Virus record (IMG/VR): IMGVR_UViG_3300033993_001438
Location: 1-59,803 of that record
Length of the DNA stretch: 59,803 bases
Direction: 5' to 3' (one strand)
Source: a virus
Part shown: positions 6,742 through 15,621 of the stretch, one piece after another
Numbering within the stretch: position 1 is the first letter of the stretch
How the letters are laid out: every line of letters starts with the position of its first letter
The notes under the pieces: generated by a model
Databases searched by the model: none
Told to the model about the DNA's origin: nothing
Seen by the model: the letters and a program-made list of their open reading frames with translations, nothing else
Program-made: the position numbers and the translations under genes

Positions 6742-7558
6742 GCTAATCTCCGAGTACGCTTCCCGCTACGCCAACAGAATTGGGGCTTCCCCCGGCTATT
6801 TGGAGCAACTTTTGGTTTTCACCAGGCGTCTGCCCTGGCACGTGGAGGAGGTCACCACCGACATGGTGGACTCCTATCTCACAGATGCCCTCACCCATTT
6901 GAGGGCCCAGACAGTCGCCAATCACCGCAGGCTCCTCACAACCCTCATGCGTGATGCAGCCCGCAACGGACTGAACACGTGTATAGCACGCGGATTCCGA
7001 CGCGTCAAGGTGCCCAGGCCGGTTCCCAGAGCGCTGTCCCGGGACGAGATCCGTGCGGCGGTGGAAGCTGCTCGCAAGACCAAGGGTCATTTCCGTGACC
7101 TCCGCAAGTCCGACTTTCTTGTCGCCTGGTTCCTGACCGCCTACTGCACCGGCTTGCGGGCCGGCGACCTCATGGAAGCGCGGTGGGGTCAGGTTCGCGG
7201 CCGAAGAATGTATGTGCGTCAATCCAAGACGTCAACACCCCACGTGACGGTTTTTACCGACGAGGCTTTGGAGGCGTGCAAGGCCCTTCCACGCAAGCAG
7301 CGGATCTTCGGAGACTTCGCTGCGATGAACACCATCCAGCAGTGGGTCAAGGCCTGCATGCTGTCAGCCGGCCTGGACGCTAGCACCAAGTTTCTGCGGC
7401 GCTCGGCCGCGACTTATGCCAAGGTCCAGGGCAAGAACCCCAAGCACGTTCTCGGACATTTGACCGACGGGCTCGCGGAGCGGCACTACGTCGATCAGCT
7501 TCTATATGAGGAAGAGGCCGGCATCAACGGCGAGCCGCTGCCGTCAGTGCTGGGCTAG
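6740..7558 (+). CDS. int: Tyrosine recombinase / integrase (272 aa)
   Basis: The only plus-strand gene within the 44-kb leftward arm. Catalytic residues in order: R140 in TAYCTGLRAGDL, K163 (QSKTSTPH), R220/R221 in FLRRSAAT (the usual H-x-x-R histidine is replaced), H240 in VLGHLTDG and the nucleophile Y250 in RHYVD. An N-terminal SAM-like core-binding domain covers about 1-95. ATG 6740 was chosen; a TTG at 6701 would add 13 residues. It converges on the gene ending at 7555. A nearby tRNA-like sequence may be its attachment site. Confidence 0.9.
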   Translation: MLISEYASRYANRIGASPGYLEQLLVFTRRLPWHVEEVTTDMVDSYLTDALTHLRAQTVANHRRLLTTLMRDAARNGLNTCIARGFRRVKVPRPVPRALSRDEIRAAVEAARKTKGHFRDLRKSDFLVAWFLTAYCTGLRAGDLMEARWGQVRGRRMYVRQSKTSTPHVTVFTDEALEACKALPRKQRIFGDFAAMNTIQQWVKACMLSAGLDASTKFLRRSAATYAKVQGKNPKHVLGHLTDGLAERHYVDQLLYEEEAGINGEPLPSVLG

Positions 7559-7836
7559 GTGTCGTTCTTGTACTCAGGCCTGTCGGAGATGCGGCCGACT
7601 CTGTAGGTGGGCCGAATCAGCCCGGGCTTGCCCTTCGCCCCGCTCATGGCCGGGCTGCTGATGTTCCGCGGCCGACGCTCTCCCTCGCCCTTGCGCCACA
7701 CGCCAACCTCTTTGCCTCGCCGGTACTCCGCAAGCGAGATGCCCAGCCGTTCGGCCTCGGCCTCGTCCGCGTACAGGTCGAACAGGTTCTCTTCTGGCTG
7801 GCGGAGCCGGCGGATGTTGTCTTCGGCGTTAGGCAT
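7555..7836 (-). CDS. Small basic protein with EDNIRRLR N-terminus (93 aa)
   Basis: ATG 7836 overlaps the last codons of the giant upstream gene. It begins MPNAEDNIRRLRQPEENLFD; the EDNIRRLR motif recurs at the N-terminus of the unrelated-looking protein at 40637-40909. The middle has AEAERLGISLAEYRRGKEVG, and the C-terminus is basic (GKPGLIRPTYRVGRIS). Its 3' end meets the integrase 3' end by 4 bases. Unknown function; the shared N-terminus could be a targeting or incorporation tag. Confidence 0.7.
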   Translation of the reverse strand: MPNAEDNIRRLRQPEENLFDLYADEAEAERLGISLAEYRRGKEVGVWRKGEGERRPRNISSPAMSGAKGKPGLIRPTYRVGRISDRPEYKNDT

Positions 7837-10800
7837 TCTGCACCCCCAGGATGGCAAGCGGGTCGTTCTCCATCTTCTTCCGCTCGCGGGCCTTCTTTGC
7901 GGCCTCTGACTGGAGGACCCGGTACAGGAGGTACTGCCGCTGCTCCTGCGGCGAGAGCTTCACCAGTTCTTCCGGCTTGATGAACAGGTTTTCGTAGCTG
8001 CTCATTCCCTTGGCCTGGTCCAGCAACTGGTTCAAAGTGGTGCGGGCCGCGAGCCTGGCGGTCCGCTCCTGGTCAACGTCCTGCACCTTCACGCCGGTGA
8101 GCATGTTGAACAGGAACTTGGCCGCACGCTCCTGCGGGCTGATGCGGGTGTCCATGGCCTGGCGAATGGTTCCGGCAACCCGCGACCCGCCGGGGAGGTT
8201 GAACACAGCCTGGTCGATCAGCCGCCCGCCAGGCAGGTCCATCTGCTCGGCAAGCGAGTACAGGTCCGACAACTGCCGGCCGCTGTAGAACTGGCGGTTG
8301 GTAAAGAACTCCAGCGGCGCCTTGAACAGCGGGTTGGTCTGGCCAAGCAGGTTCTGCCCCGTCTTGGTCAGCATGTCGATTGCCTGGCCGGTGAGCGTGT
8401 TGCCCACGCCCGGCGTCAGGAGGTTTAGCAGGCCCTCATGCGGCAGATCGACGTTGGTGAGGACACGCGAGATGCCGGGCGTGTTAACACCAAGCAGCGG
8501 GAACGACGGGTCGATGGGGATCGCCGCAGACTGCCGCAGGTACTCCGGCGTGAATCGATCCTCCGACGGCTCGGAGAGTCGATTGATGCCGCGGATGCTC
8601 TGGCCCATGAGGCCAGACGGGTTGTTGATCAGCTCCTGGGCGACGAGCGGTGAGATGCCCTTGGTGTAGGAGTAGAACGGAATGAGCCGCTTCAGGATGT
8701 CCCGCTCAAACGCGGTGAACGCCTCCGGGCGGTAGTTCACCTGCGTCAGGTCAGCGACCGCCTTCGCCGCGGCGGGGGCGTCACCCTTGCGGACACGCGT
8801 GAGGTACGCGCCAATGCGGTTGAATGCATCGCTACCCTCCGCCGCCCGGTCACCCAGCTCAAGCAGCCAGTTCCTGTTGCCTTGCGCAGTGCGAAGGGCC
8901 CCCAGGTCCCACGGGATGGGCCGGCGCCGAATCCGCTCGCCCATTCCTTGGAAGATAGGACCTGCCCCACCAGGGAACGTCTCGTTGTACGTGAGGTTGC
9001 TGGCCTGCCGCCCCAGGTCGTCGGACACGGATCCGAACGTGAGCCCCTCGCCGGCCGCCTCCGTGAGGAACTTGCGAACACGGGCCTCGGAAAGCTGCTC
9101 GGCAGACGGTGCGGCGCCAACAGGGAACAGGTCATCGACCTGGTAGCCAGGCGCCCGCTCAAGCTGCCTGGCGAGCGGGCCGTAGTTGCCACCACGCACG
9201 CCCACAGCCGCCGCGGCGTCAAACGGGTTGAATGCCCCCTGCGTTGCACCGGCGAATGCACCGGAGTACATGTCACGCACGTAGCGGGCTGGCCATAAAA
9301 GTGCCAGCGACTTAAATCGCTGCGTGTAGTTGTCAATGCCTTTCAGAAGGCCTTCGGCCTCACGTGGCGCTCTGGCGCTTGTCAGGTTGGTGTTGAGCCT
9401 GTCCACCAGATCGCGCGAGAATGAGCGACCACTAAGCAGCTCATCAGGGCTCACGCCCATGCGGCGTGCCAACGCCAGCACGCCAGCGTCATCCTCCTTG
9501 GTCGCCATGAAGCCCAGCTCGCGGAGGGCTTCCAGGGGCGTGTAGACCGCACCACCCGGAACGTCGTCGGCGGCCTGGATCAGGGCGTTGGAAGACAGCT
9601 CGTCCAGGAGGATGTCGGCGGTTGCCTCTCGCCTGGCGTTGTGCCGCACGTAGCTGGAGAGGTCGTTGAGCGCGTTGCCGTACAGCGGGATGCCCTCGTC
9701 TGCCCGCTGCAGCGGCGTCCTGCGAAGGCTGTCTGCGAGGTCTTCGTAGGCACTCTGCTGGCGGCGGCCAACCTCGGCGGCCTTCTCCATGGCCTCGTCG
9801 CTGAGGTCCGTTGGGTCAAGGCCGGATGCCATGTAGTCGAATGGCATGCCGCCATCGCGGATCGGCCGGAAATCCGACGCGTTGGCGGTCAGCCAGTCGT
9901 CAAGAACCAGGCGAGCCTCGGTGTTGGGTGCGTTCCGGAGCGCGGCCTGGAGGTCCGCGTCCTGGTACATCTTGTTGAGTACCCACCGCGGGAATGCCTC
10001 GGTGTACCCACGGCGAGACGAGCGGGTGCCGTCGTTGATCGACGCCACCGCACGGTCACGCAGGGGGATGGTCTTGGTGCCCTGGAACCGCGGATCGTAC
10101 TTGGCCGCCGGGATGTCGGTGGCCTGCCGCGTGAAGTAGCGGATGAAGTTGGGCAGTTCCTTGTGCTTGAGCGGAATGCCGAGACGCTCGGCTCTCCCAA
10201 GCGCATCCCTCTGCTCGTCAATGGCGAACCGAACAGCCTGTCGCACGTTGGGGTCGCGGAACAGCCTTCGCATCTCAGGGGGAAGCTGGCGGGCCTGCTT
10301 CTCCATGACGTCACCAAACGCCCTGGCGAACTCCTGCGACCGTACTATCTGCTCGCCAGTCATACCGGCCAAAGTGGTGCCGGTAAACGCGTCTGGGTTG
10401 GCCTCGGCGTACCTGCCGACGTCCTGCATGAGCTGCGCGTGCATGTCCGCAAGACGGCGGTTCACATCCCGCATCGCCGTCTGCTCGCCGCTCGTCACCC
10501 GCCGTCCGAACATCTGCCCCTGTTCGTCGGTGAATCCCTTGACCCGCGAGTCAAACAGGGCCTGGGCACCCCTCAAGGCAGGGCCGATGACTGGCGTGGC
10601 ACGGGCGTTGGTCTGCAGCCAGTCGCTGCCGCGGGCGAGGTAGTCGCCCACGGTGGAGCCGTACATGTCGAACGCATCATCCACAAGGTACGGCACCTTG
10701 AGGTAGTTGCTCCTTGTCAGCGGCTGCGCCCATTGCTCGGCGGTCCCGCCGGCCTGCTCAAAAGCACGCCGTGCGCTCAGGAGCGACTCCTGGCGAGCGG

Positions 10801-11449
10801 CGTCTTCAGCCAGTGTGCGTACGGCAACATCATCGATGTCACGCCCAGCCCTCGTCGCAGCCTGCTCTGCCATGTCGTCGGCCAGGTAGGACGGCGTGGC
10901 GTTGCGAAGGAACGTCGCCGGGCCAGTGTTTGGCAATGCGCCAGTCTCTGCGGCGCGAGCGGCGCGCAGCACCAGGTCGTCGCCGGCCGTTCCCATGAGC
11001 CCCGCTCGCGTGGCGGCCTTGGCGGCGGCAGTCTTGGCCCCTGTACCCAGAAGTGCTGACAAACCAAAGGAGGCGTAGGTCAGGGGGTCCAAAAGAATTT
11101 CGGCCCCAATTCCGCCCGCGAAGTTGCCCCAGCTGTCTTCCGGGCCAGCCATCCCGTACTGCCGCAGAAGCTCGCGGCCGGTGACCCGCTCGTCGGCCGT
11201 GCCGAACACAGACAACGGATCGCCGGCCAGGACGCCGCGGACGAAAGCGCCGGGAGTGTCTAGCGCCCACCCAAACGCCGACAGGCCAGAGGAGCCCTGG
11301 TTGGCAAGCTCTCGGAGGAGGGAGTCCTTCTCCTCCTCCGGCATGAGGTCGGCTAGGGTGCGGCGCTTCCTGCGGGTTACAGGAAGTACGCCATACCCAT
11401 CGACCTCTAGCGGATCGTCATAGATGTCAAAGAGAGGGGACTGCGACAT
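7829..11449 (-). CDS. Giant internal virion / DNA ejection-type protein (1206 aa)
   Basis: The largest gene. N-terminal 130 residues are acidic then Gly/Ala-rich (GAEILLDPLTYASFGLSALLG). A long helical Arg/Ala-rich middle follows. The C-terminal part has FERDILKRLIPFYSYTKGIS and repeated Leu/Gly/Asn segments similar to the LPD38-type region found in big podovirus ejection proteins. No lytic or protease motif seen. Size, position after the tail genes and composition suggest a protein injected with the DNA. Weak ribosome site; start at ATG 11449. Confidence 0.6.
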   Translation of the reverse strand: MSQSPLFDIYDDPLEVDGYGVLPVTRRKRRTLADLMPEEEKDSLLRELANQGSSGLSAFGWALDTPGAFVRGVLAGDPLSVFGTADERVTGRELLRQYGMAGPEDSWGNFAGGIGAEILLDPLTYASFGLSALLGTGAKTAAAKAATRAGLMGTAGDDLVLRAARAAETGALPNTGPATFLRNATPSYLADDMAEQAATRAGRDIDDVAVRTLAEDAARQESLLSARRAFEQAGGTAEQWAQPLTRSNYLKVPYLVDDAFDMYGSTVGDYLARGSDWLQTNARATPVIGPALRGAQALFDSRVKGFTDEQGQMFGRRVTSGEQTAMRDVNRRLADMHAQLMQDVGRYAEANPDAFTGTTLAGMTGEQIVRSQEFARAFGDVMEKQARQLPPEMRRLFRDPNVRQAVRFAIDEQRDALGRAERLGIPLKHKELPNFIRYFTRQATDIPAAKYDPRFQGTKTIPLRDRAVASINDGTRSSRRGYTEAFPRWVLNKMYQDADLQAALRNAPNTEARLVLDDWLTANASDFRPIRDGGMPFDYMASGLDPTDLSDEAMEKAAEVGRRQQSAYEDLADSLRRTPLQRADEGIPLYGNALNDLSSYVRHNARREATADILLDELSSNALIQAADDVPGGAVYTPLEALRELGFMATKEDDAGVLALARRMGVSPDELLSGRSFSRDLVDRLNTNLTSARAPREAEGLLKGIDNYTQRFKSLALLWPARYVRDMYSGAFAGATQGAFNPFDAAAAVGVRGGNYGPLARQLERAPGYQVDDLFPVGAAPSAEQLSEARVRKFLTEAAGEGLTFGSVSDDLGRQASNLTYNETFPGGAGPIFQGMGERIRRRPIPWDLGALRTAQGNRNWLLELGDRAAEGSDAFNRIGAYLTRVRKGDAPAAAKAVADLTQVNYRPEAFTAFERDILKRLIPFYSYTKGISPLVAQELINNPSGLMGQSIRGINRLSEPSEDRFTPEYLRQSAAIPIDPSFPLLGVNTPGISRVLTNVDLPHEGLLNLLTPGVGNTLTGQAIDMLTKTGQNLLGQTNPLFKAPLEFFTNRQFYSGRQLSDLYSLAEQMDLPGGRLIDQAVFNLPGGSRVAGTIRQAMDTRISPQERAAKFLFNMLTGVKVQDVDQERTARLAARTTLNQLLDQAKGMSSYENLFIKPEELVKLSPQEQRQYLLYRVLQSEAAKKARERKKMENDPLAILGVQNA

Positions 11450-11467
11450 TGGTCATGGCCTGCCAGG

Positions 11468-13738
11468 TCAGTACCACGGTGCAGGCATTGGCCCGCGTGG
11501 ACCTGACGAAGGTGCAGCTGGAAACGGCGAGGCAGGTTGTGCGGCTGCAGTCGCAGGCTCGCCAGCCGTCAGATCATTCATAATCGCATCGGCCTCAATG
11601 GCCGTTGCGCCTGCTCGCCGCAGCGCGTCACGGGCCCGCTTCTCCCGGGATTCGCCCGTCATGTTAAAGGTGGCGGTGTACGCCGCGCCAGCAGCCTGAC
11701 GCATGGACTGCATGCGAGCCTCCTGGCGAATCGCAGCAGCCTGGGCCGCCGCATCCCCGCCAAGCCCGCCGGCAAGAGCCTCGGCGTTCACAAGCTTATT
11801 GCCAAGGCGAAGCTCGTTGGCGCGCACATCGTTGGGAGTGGCCCCGCCAATGTCTCCGCCAGACAGGCGGTTTGCCATGACCTGGTTCTGCCAATCATTG
11901 GGCAGCATCCCAAGCCCAGCGGAGAACGCTCGCGTTCCTCCGGGCCCGCTCGTCGGCTGGCCGCCGGCAAGCATGGCAGCCTGGCGGGCAGCCTTGACGC
12001 GCTCCAGGCGGTCACGGTCGCGGTTGCCCTGCGCCAGTGTCCGCAGTGGCTCAAAGGTGGCGTGCGAGCCTGCCACGGCGCCATCCTGGCCCTCCGCCTC
12101 CCTAACCATCTTTTCCGCTTGGTCATACGGAATGCCGCCCTGCTCGGCAATCGCCTTGATCCGCAGCCGGCGGGCCTGTGGAGTTCCCGCAGCGTGCCCC
12201 TGGAACCCCTGCGGGACCGTCTTGAACGCACTCTCGGCAGACTCCGGCGTAACCTGGTACACCATCACTCGCTGGCCGCTAATGTCGGTCGCCATCTGAG
12301 GCGCGTAGCCGCGGGCGACAAGGTCAGGACGAGAACCCGGGCGGCCATCAGAACCGACAGGCGAGTCCGGATGCTCGGCTTTGACGAGGTAGGACACCTT
12401 GCCGTTTGGCATTGGGACAGGAACATACCCACGCCTGGCCATGTCGCGGTCACGCTGCGAATACTCTGCGTACCCTTCGGTCGCCATGCCATTCGGCACG
12501 GAGCCGGGCTCCGCGCGGTAGTCATAGTCATACGCTTCCGTCTCGCTCATCTCTCGCGAAACGCGGCTTGGCACGCCATCAAATCCACTGGGTCCTGGGA
12601 CAGTGTGGTTTCGGTATTCGCCAACGCGACCACGGCCGCCCTTTAGCCGAGAGTCAACCTCGGCCTGCGTAATGGTGGTGCCTTCCCGTGTCTGGCGGGA
12701 CTCCGCCACAAGCGCCTGCTGCCAAGCGTCGTCCAGGCCCATGTTTCTTGTTCGCACAAGGTGCGTGGCAAGCGCCCGCACTCGCTTGACGTCAGCTCCG
12801 TCGAAGGCCTTGTACCCAGCCCACATCTGCTCGTCTTCGCCTGCCGGCTGCCTGGGAGGCGGCGCCTTCGCTGGAACGCCACCCCGCCCGGGCCCGCGCA
12901 TCAGCATCACCTGGGCACGGGACCAGGCCTCGTCCCTGGGAATACCTTGCGACACCAGGTCGCCGGCAACCTCTTGCACGCGAGCTTCGTCCAAACCTTC
13001 CGACACTGGCGGCATGCCGTCGAAAGGCACCTCGCCATCGACTGGGAGCGGCAGGGACGCACCTTCGTTGCGGCCTGGAGCGGCCGGCTGCCGTGGCTGC
13101 TGGTAGCGTGGGGCGCCGTCAGAGGACACATCCGCAGTCGTCTCGCGGTACGCGTCAGCAACCGCCTTTCGCAGGACTTCCTCATGCATCTTCAGCACAT
13201 CAGGGCGAACGCGAGGAGGGTTGTCCAGGAAATCCTTGAGACGCGCCTGTGCGTCCTGCAGCTTGATCGCTGGGGAAAACTCTCGCGGCCTGGCAGGACC
13301 GGCAGACCTGGCAGCCTTGCCGCGGTTTCTCCAGGCATCCTCCTCCTCCATCACGGCACGCTCGCGAGCAGCATCCGGGTCCATCCCTTGCTGTCGAAAG
13401 TACCGCTCCATGTCAACGATCCGCTGCTCGCTGCGGCTGTAGCGCGGAACTTCCTTCTCGGCCATCTCAATCGCCATCTGGGGCGAGTAGACGCCGGGGT
13501 TCTCCACCATGATCTGCTCGGCACGGCTCTGGATGGACTCTTTCCGATCCCACACCGGGTAGCCGCCGGCATAGCCAAGCTCGTTCCTGCCCGGGTTCAT
13601 CCATTCGTCAGGGCCAACAGCTCCGCCGGGGATGTCCGGCAGCGGGTAGTCACGCCCCCACAGCTGCCGAGACATGCGGGCGCGCTCGTCTGCCTGCCGC
13701 TCACGCCAGGTCGCTTCGTCCATCCAGCCGGTAGGCAT
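11468..13738 (-). CDS. Large virion-associated protein (756 aa)
   Basis: Begins MPTGWMDEATWRERQADERA. It is charged, Arg/Ala/Gln-rich and mostly predicted helical. Three similar stretches near 70-125, 240-275 and 305-335 (SPQMAIEMAEKEVP, QGIPRDEAWSRAQVMLM, RNMGLDDAWQQALVAES) look like weak UBA-like or helical-hairpin repeats. It ends Ala/Pro-rich (GPRGPMPAPWY). Sits between the giant protein and other internal-virion-type genes, so probably co-packaged or ejected. No enzymatic motif seen. Confidence 0.55.
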   Translation of the reverse strand: MPTGWMDEATWRERQADERARMSRQLWGRDYPLPDIPGGAVGPDEWMNPGRNELGYAGGYPVWDRKESIQSRAEQIMVENPGVYSPQMAIEMAEKEVPRYSRSEQRIVDMERYFRQQGMDPDAARERAVMEEEDAWRNRGKAARSAGPARPREFSPAIKLQDAQARLKDFLDNPPRVRPDVLKMHEEVLRKAVADAYRETTADVSSDGAPRYQQPRQPAAPGRNEGASLPLPVDGEVPFDGMPPVSEGLDEARVQEVAGDLVSQGIPRDEAWSRAQVMLMRGPGRGGVPAKAPPPRQPAGEDEQMWAGYKAFDGADVKRVRALATHLVRTRNMGLDDAWQQALVAESRQTREGTTITQAEVDSRLKGGRGRVGEYRNHTVPGPSGFDGVPSRVSREMSETEAYDYDYRAEPGSVPNGMATEGYAEYSQRDRDMARRGYVPVPMPNGKVSYLVKAEHPDSPVGSDGRPGSRPDLVARGYAPQMATDISGQRVMVYQVTPESAESAFKTVPQGFQGHAAGTPQARRLRIKAIAEQGGIPYDQAEKMVREAEGQDGAVAGSHATFEPLRTLAQGNRDRDRLERVKAARQAAMLAGGQPTSGPGGTRAFSAGLGMLPNDWQNQVMANRLSGGDIGGATPNDVRANELRLGNKLVNAEALAGGLGGDAAAQAAAIRQEARMQSMRQAAGAAYTATFNMTGESREKRARDALRRAGATAIEADAIMNDLTAGEPATAAAQPASPFPAAPSSGPRGPMPAPWY

Positions 13739-13740
13739 AA

Positions 13741-14628
13741 CTATCTCCCGTATCGCTGCCGTAGGATCCGGCTGATGGCCTCAGACGGGCTCTCGTTGTC
13801 GAAAGAAATCGACGGGTCTTCTGTAAAAATGTCCGGCGTAGGCATGGGGTCAGGCGGAATAGATGGGTCCCGGAACTCCTGGATTGCGGCCTCCATAGGC
13901 CCTAGACCGGAGTCAAACGTGATGTCCTGGCCAAGCCCGTCCATGGCGGCCAGCATCGCTTCACTGGTCAGGCGGCGGCCCTCCAGTCGCCTGTCGGCAT
14001 CGTCGGCGTACGCGCGCTGGTCTTCCGACCGCATCTGCCTGTCGGCCAGGGCGTCGTACACGCCGACGCCTCCCGCCGCGGTGGCCGCCGCTGGCACCGC
14101 GTACTTGCTGGCCACGCGTCCGATGGCGTCCATGGCGGCCTGGGTCTGGACACGCCGGCGTTCAGCAGCGGCGGCCTGCTGGAGACTGGCGGCACGGGCA
14201 TCGTCCTGGGCCTGGAACGCCAGTGACGCGACCGACTGCGCTCGCTGCTCAGGGCTCAGCCTCTCCAGCCTGGACCGCATCAGGGCGTTCCCGCGGAGTG
14301 CATCCAGGGCCTCGGAGGACGGCGAATCTGCGTTCTCCAGGGCCTCCGTGCCGGCGGCGTTCATCACCCGCTCTTCGGCCCAGGAGCGGGGGCCGCCAAT
14401 CGCCGCATACTCCACGGACACGGGGTCCAGCGGCTGGCGGGGGACTTCGACCTGCACCTTGGGCGACTCAAGCTCCGCGAGCTTGCGGGCCAGGTCATCG
14501 ATCACATCCTGCGAGCGGCCAAAGTGAACGGCGTCGTTCATGGCCGTGCGGGCGAGGTTGCGGAGAACCTCGGCCTTGCGGGCCTCGTCGGCCATCTCGG
14601 TCAGTGCGCGGCGGATCAGGTCGCTCAT
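13741..14628 (-). CDS. Internal virion-type helical protein (295 aa)
   Basis: Begins MSDLIRRALTEMADEARKAE. Long Ala/Arg/Gln-rich helix between about 130 and 170, a short hydrophobic stretch (YAVPAAATAAGGVGVYDALA) near 182-200 that could insert in a membrane, then an acidic Asp/Pro-rich tail. Ends immediately before the 756-residue protein. The mix of coiled helix and a membrane-prone segment fits ejectosome components, but this is inference. Confidence 0.55.
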   Translation of the reverse strand: MSDLIRRALTEMADEARKAEVLRNLARTAMNDAVHFGRSQDVIDDLARKLAELESPKVQVEVPRQPLDPVSVEYAAIGGPRSWAEERVMNAAGTEALENADSPSSEALDALRGNALMRSRLERLSPEQRAQSVASLAFQAQDDARAASLQQAAAAERRRVQTQAAMDAIGRVASKYAVPAAATAAGGVGVYDALADRQMRSEDQRAYADDADRRLEGRRLTSEAMLAAMDGLGQDITFDSGLGPMEAAIQEFRDPSIPPDPMPTPDIFTEDPSISFDNESPSEAISRILRQRYGR

Positions 14629-14867
14629 GCCTTCTTGCCCTTCTTCGGCTCGTCGTCGTCCATGGCGATCTTGCTCACGGAACCCCGCTTCTCCTCGCGG
14701 AGGTCAGCGAGGTCGTTGGATTCCTTGTGCGCCTGCTCAAGCTGATCCAGGACCTCCTGCTCCTCGTCGCCGTCCGAAGCGGCCATGAGCTGCTGGATAA
14801 TGCGGGCCATGGCTGACTTGGTGAGGTCGCCTGGAATCGCAACGCTAACGCTCTTTTTCGCAGCCAT
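14625..14867 (-). CDS. Small acidic/basic helical protein (80 aa)
   Basis: Begins MAAKKSVSVAIPGDLTKSAM, has an acidic middle (DGDEEQEVLDQLEQAHKE) and ends in a KKGKKA tail. Coupled by ATGA to the next gene. The N-terminus resembles short ribbon-helix proteins, but no defined family is recognised. It lies in the virion operon, so a chaperone or accessory structural role is possible. Confidence 0.6.
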   Translation of the reverse strand: MAAKKSVSVAIPGDLTKSAMARIIQQLMAASDGDEEQEVLDQLEQAHKESNDLADLREEKRGSVSKIAMDDDEPKKGKKA

Positions 14868-14869
14868 GG

Positions 14870-15289
14870 TTACCTCAAAAGTCCTCCGAGAAGATTGCCT
14901 GCCAGCCCCAGCATCATGCCTTGGCGTTGGATCGCGTCCGCCTGGCGGTTGTAGGCGTTCTGCTGCTGAAGCCCGCCCAGCGCCTGGGCGTACTGCTCAT
15001 TGGCCTGCTGGCCCTGAAGCTGCATGTTGGCGTTGTATGCGTTCTGCTGCAGGTTCTGTGAGTAGGCGTCCGCCACGGCGTTCGCCATCTCGCTGGCGCC
15101 CTGGATGCCGGCCTGGTTCATCTGGCCGCGGCCGACAGAGACGCCGGGGCGGATCAGGTTGCCGCGCTTGAGAGCGCCACGTGGGTCGCCAAGGGCAAGG
15201 GCCTGTGCCTGGGCGTTGTTAAACACGGCACCGATCTGCTGTCCGCCAATGCCAAGCGGCGGCTGCGTGTAGACGTTGACGTTGTTCAA
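14870..15289 (-). CDS. Gln/Asn/Ala-rich virion protein (139 aa)
   Basis: TTG start at 15289 chosen because it overlaps the upstream TGA (TTGA), with AGGGG seven bases before it. The sequence is Gln/Asn/Gly-rich: GIGGQQIGAVFNNAQAQALA, QNLQQNAYNANMQLQGQQAN. It ends in a Met/Leu/Gly tail (GMMLGLAGNLLGGLLR) that could touch membrane. Shares style and the 'NAYN...QQ' spacing with its two upstream neighbours, suggesting a family of low-complexity tail or ejection proteins. Confidence 0.6.
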   Translation of the reverse strand: MNNVNVYTQPPLGIGGQQIGAVFNNAQAQALALGDPRGALKRGNLIRPGVSVGRGQMNQAGIQGASEMANAVADAYSQNLQQNAYNANMQLQGQQANEQYAQALGGLQQQNAYNRQADAIQRQGMMLGLAGNLLGGLLR

Positions 15290-15621
15290 GAGAAAAGCCC
15301 CTGAAGGAGTGGGCTCACGGAGTTCAGCCGGGCGCTGGCAAGCTGACGCTGCTGATCTTCGGCCTGCGACATTTGCTGGAGCCCGGCCAGAGCGAGAGAC
15401 TGCTGTGCCCGCATCCGCTGCATCTCGGCGTCGGCGTTCTCCTTGCTCACCGCGGCGTCGAACCCAGCCGCATTGACGCTGCCAGCCGCGTCAAGGACGT
15501 CTTGCTGGTTCTGGCCGTACGCCGCGTAGGGCGACTGCATGTTCAGCCCAGAGAGAGCGGCAGCCCTCTGCTGAGGCGAGTACGGCACCGGCGGATTGAA
15601 CTGCGAGTTGTAGGAAATCAC
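15286..15621 (-). CDS. Gln/Ala-rich virion protein (111 aa)
   Basis: GTG start at 15621 overlaps the previous stop (GTGA). Begins with ISYNSQFNPPVPYSPQQRAA, followed by a long Gln/Ala/Met-rich helix (AEMQRMRAQQSLALAGLQQM), and ends PLLQGLFS. Similar in composition to the products at 14870 and 15618. Likely a structural or ejection component; no enzymatic motif. Confidence 0.6.
   Translation of the reverse strand: MISYNSQFNPPVPYSPQQRAAALSGLNMQSPYAAYGQNQQDVLDAAGSVNAAGFDAAVSKENADAEMQRMRAQQSLALAGLQQMSQAEDQQRQLASARLNSVSPLLQGLFS

Noticed and set aside
9641-11059. 472-residue plus-strand ORF
   Set aside because: Antisense to the giant internal virion gene; composition (His/Val/Arg mixture without domains) is that of a GC-rich shadow frame, with no ribosome site.
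12761-14527. 588-residue plus-strand ORF
   Set aside because: Antisense to two well-supported genes, no recognisable domain and shadow composition.
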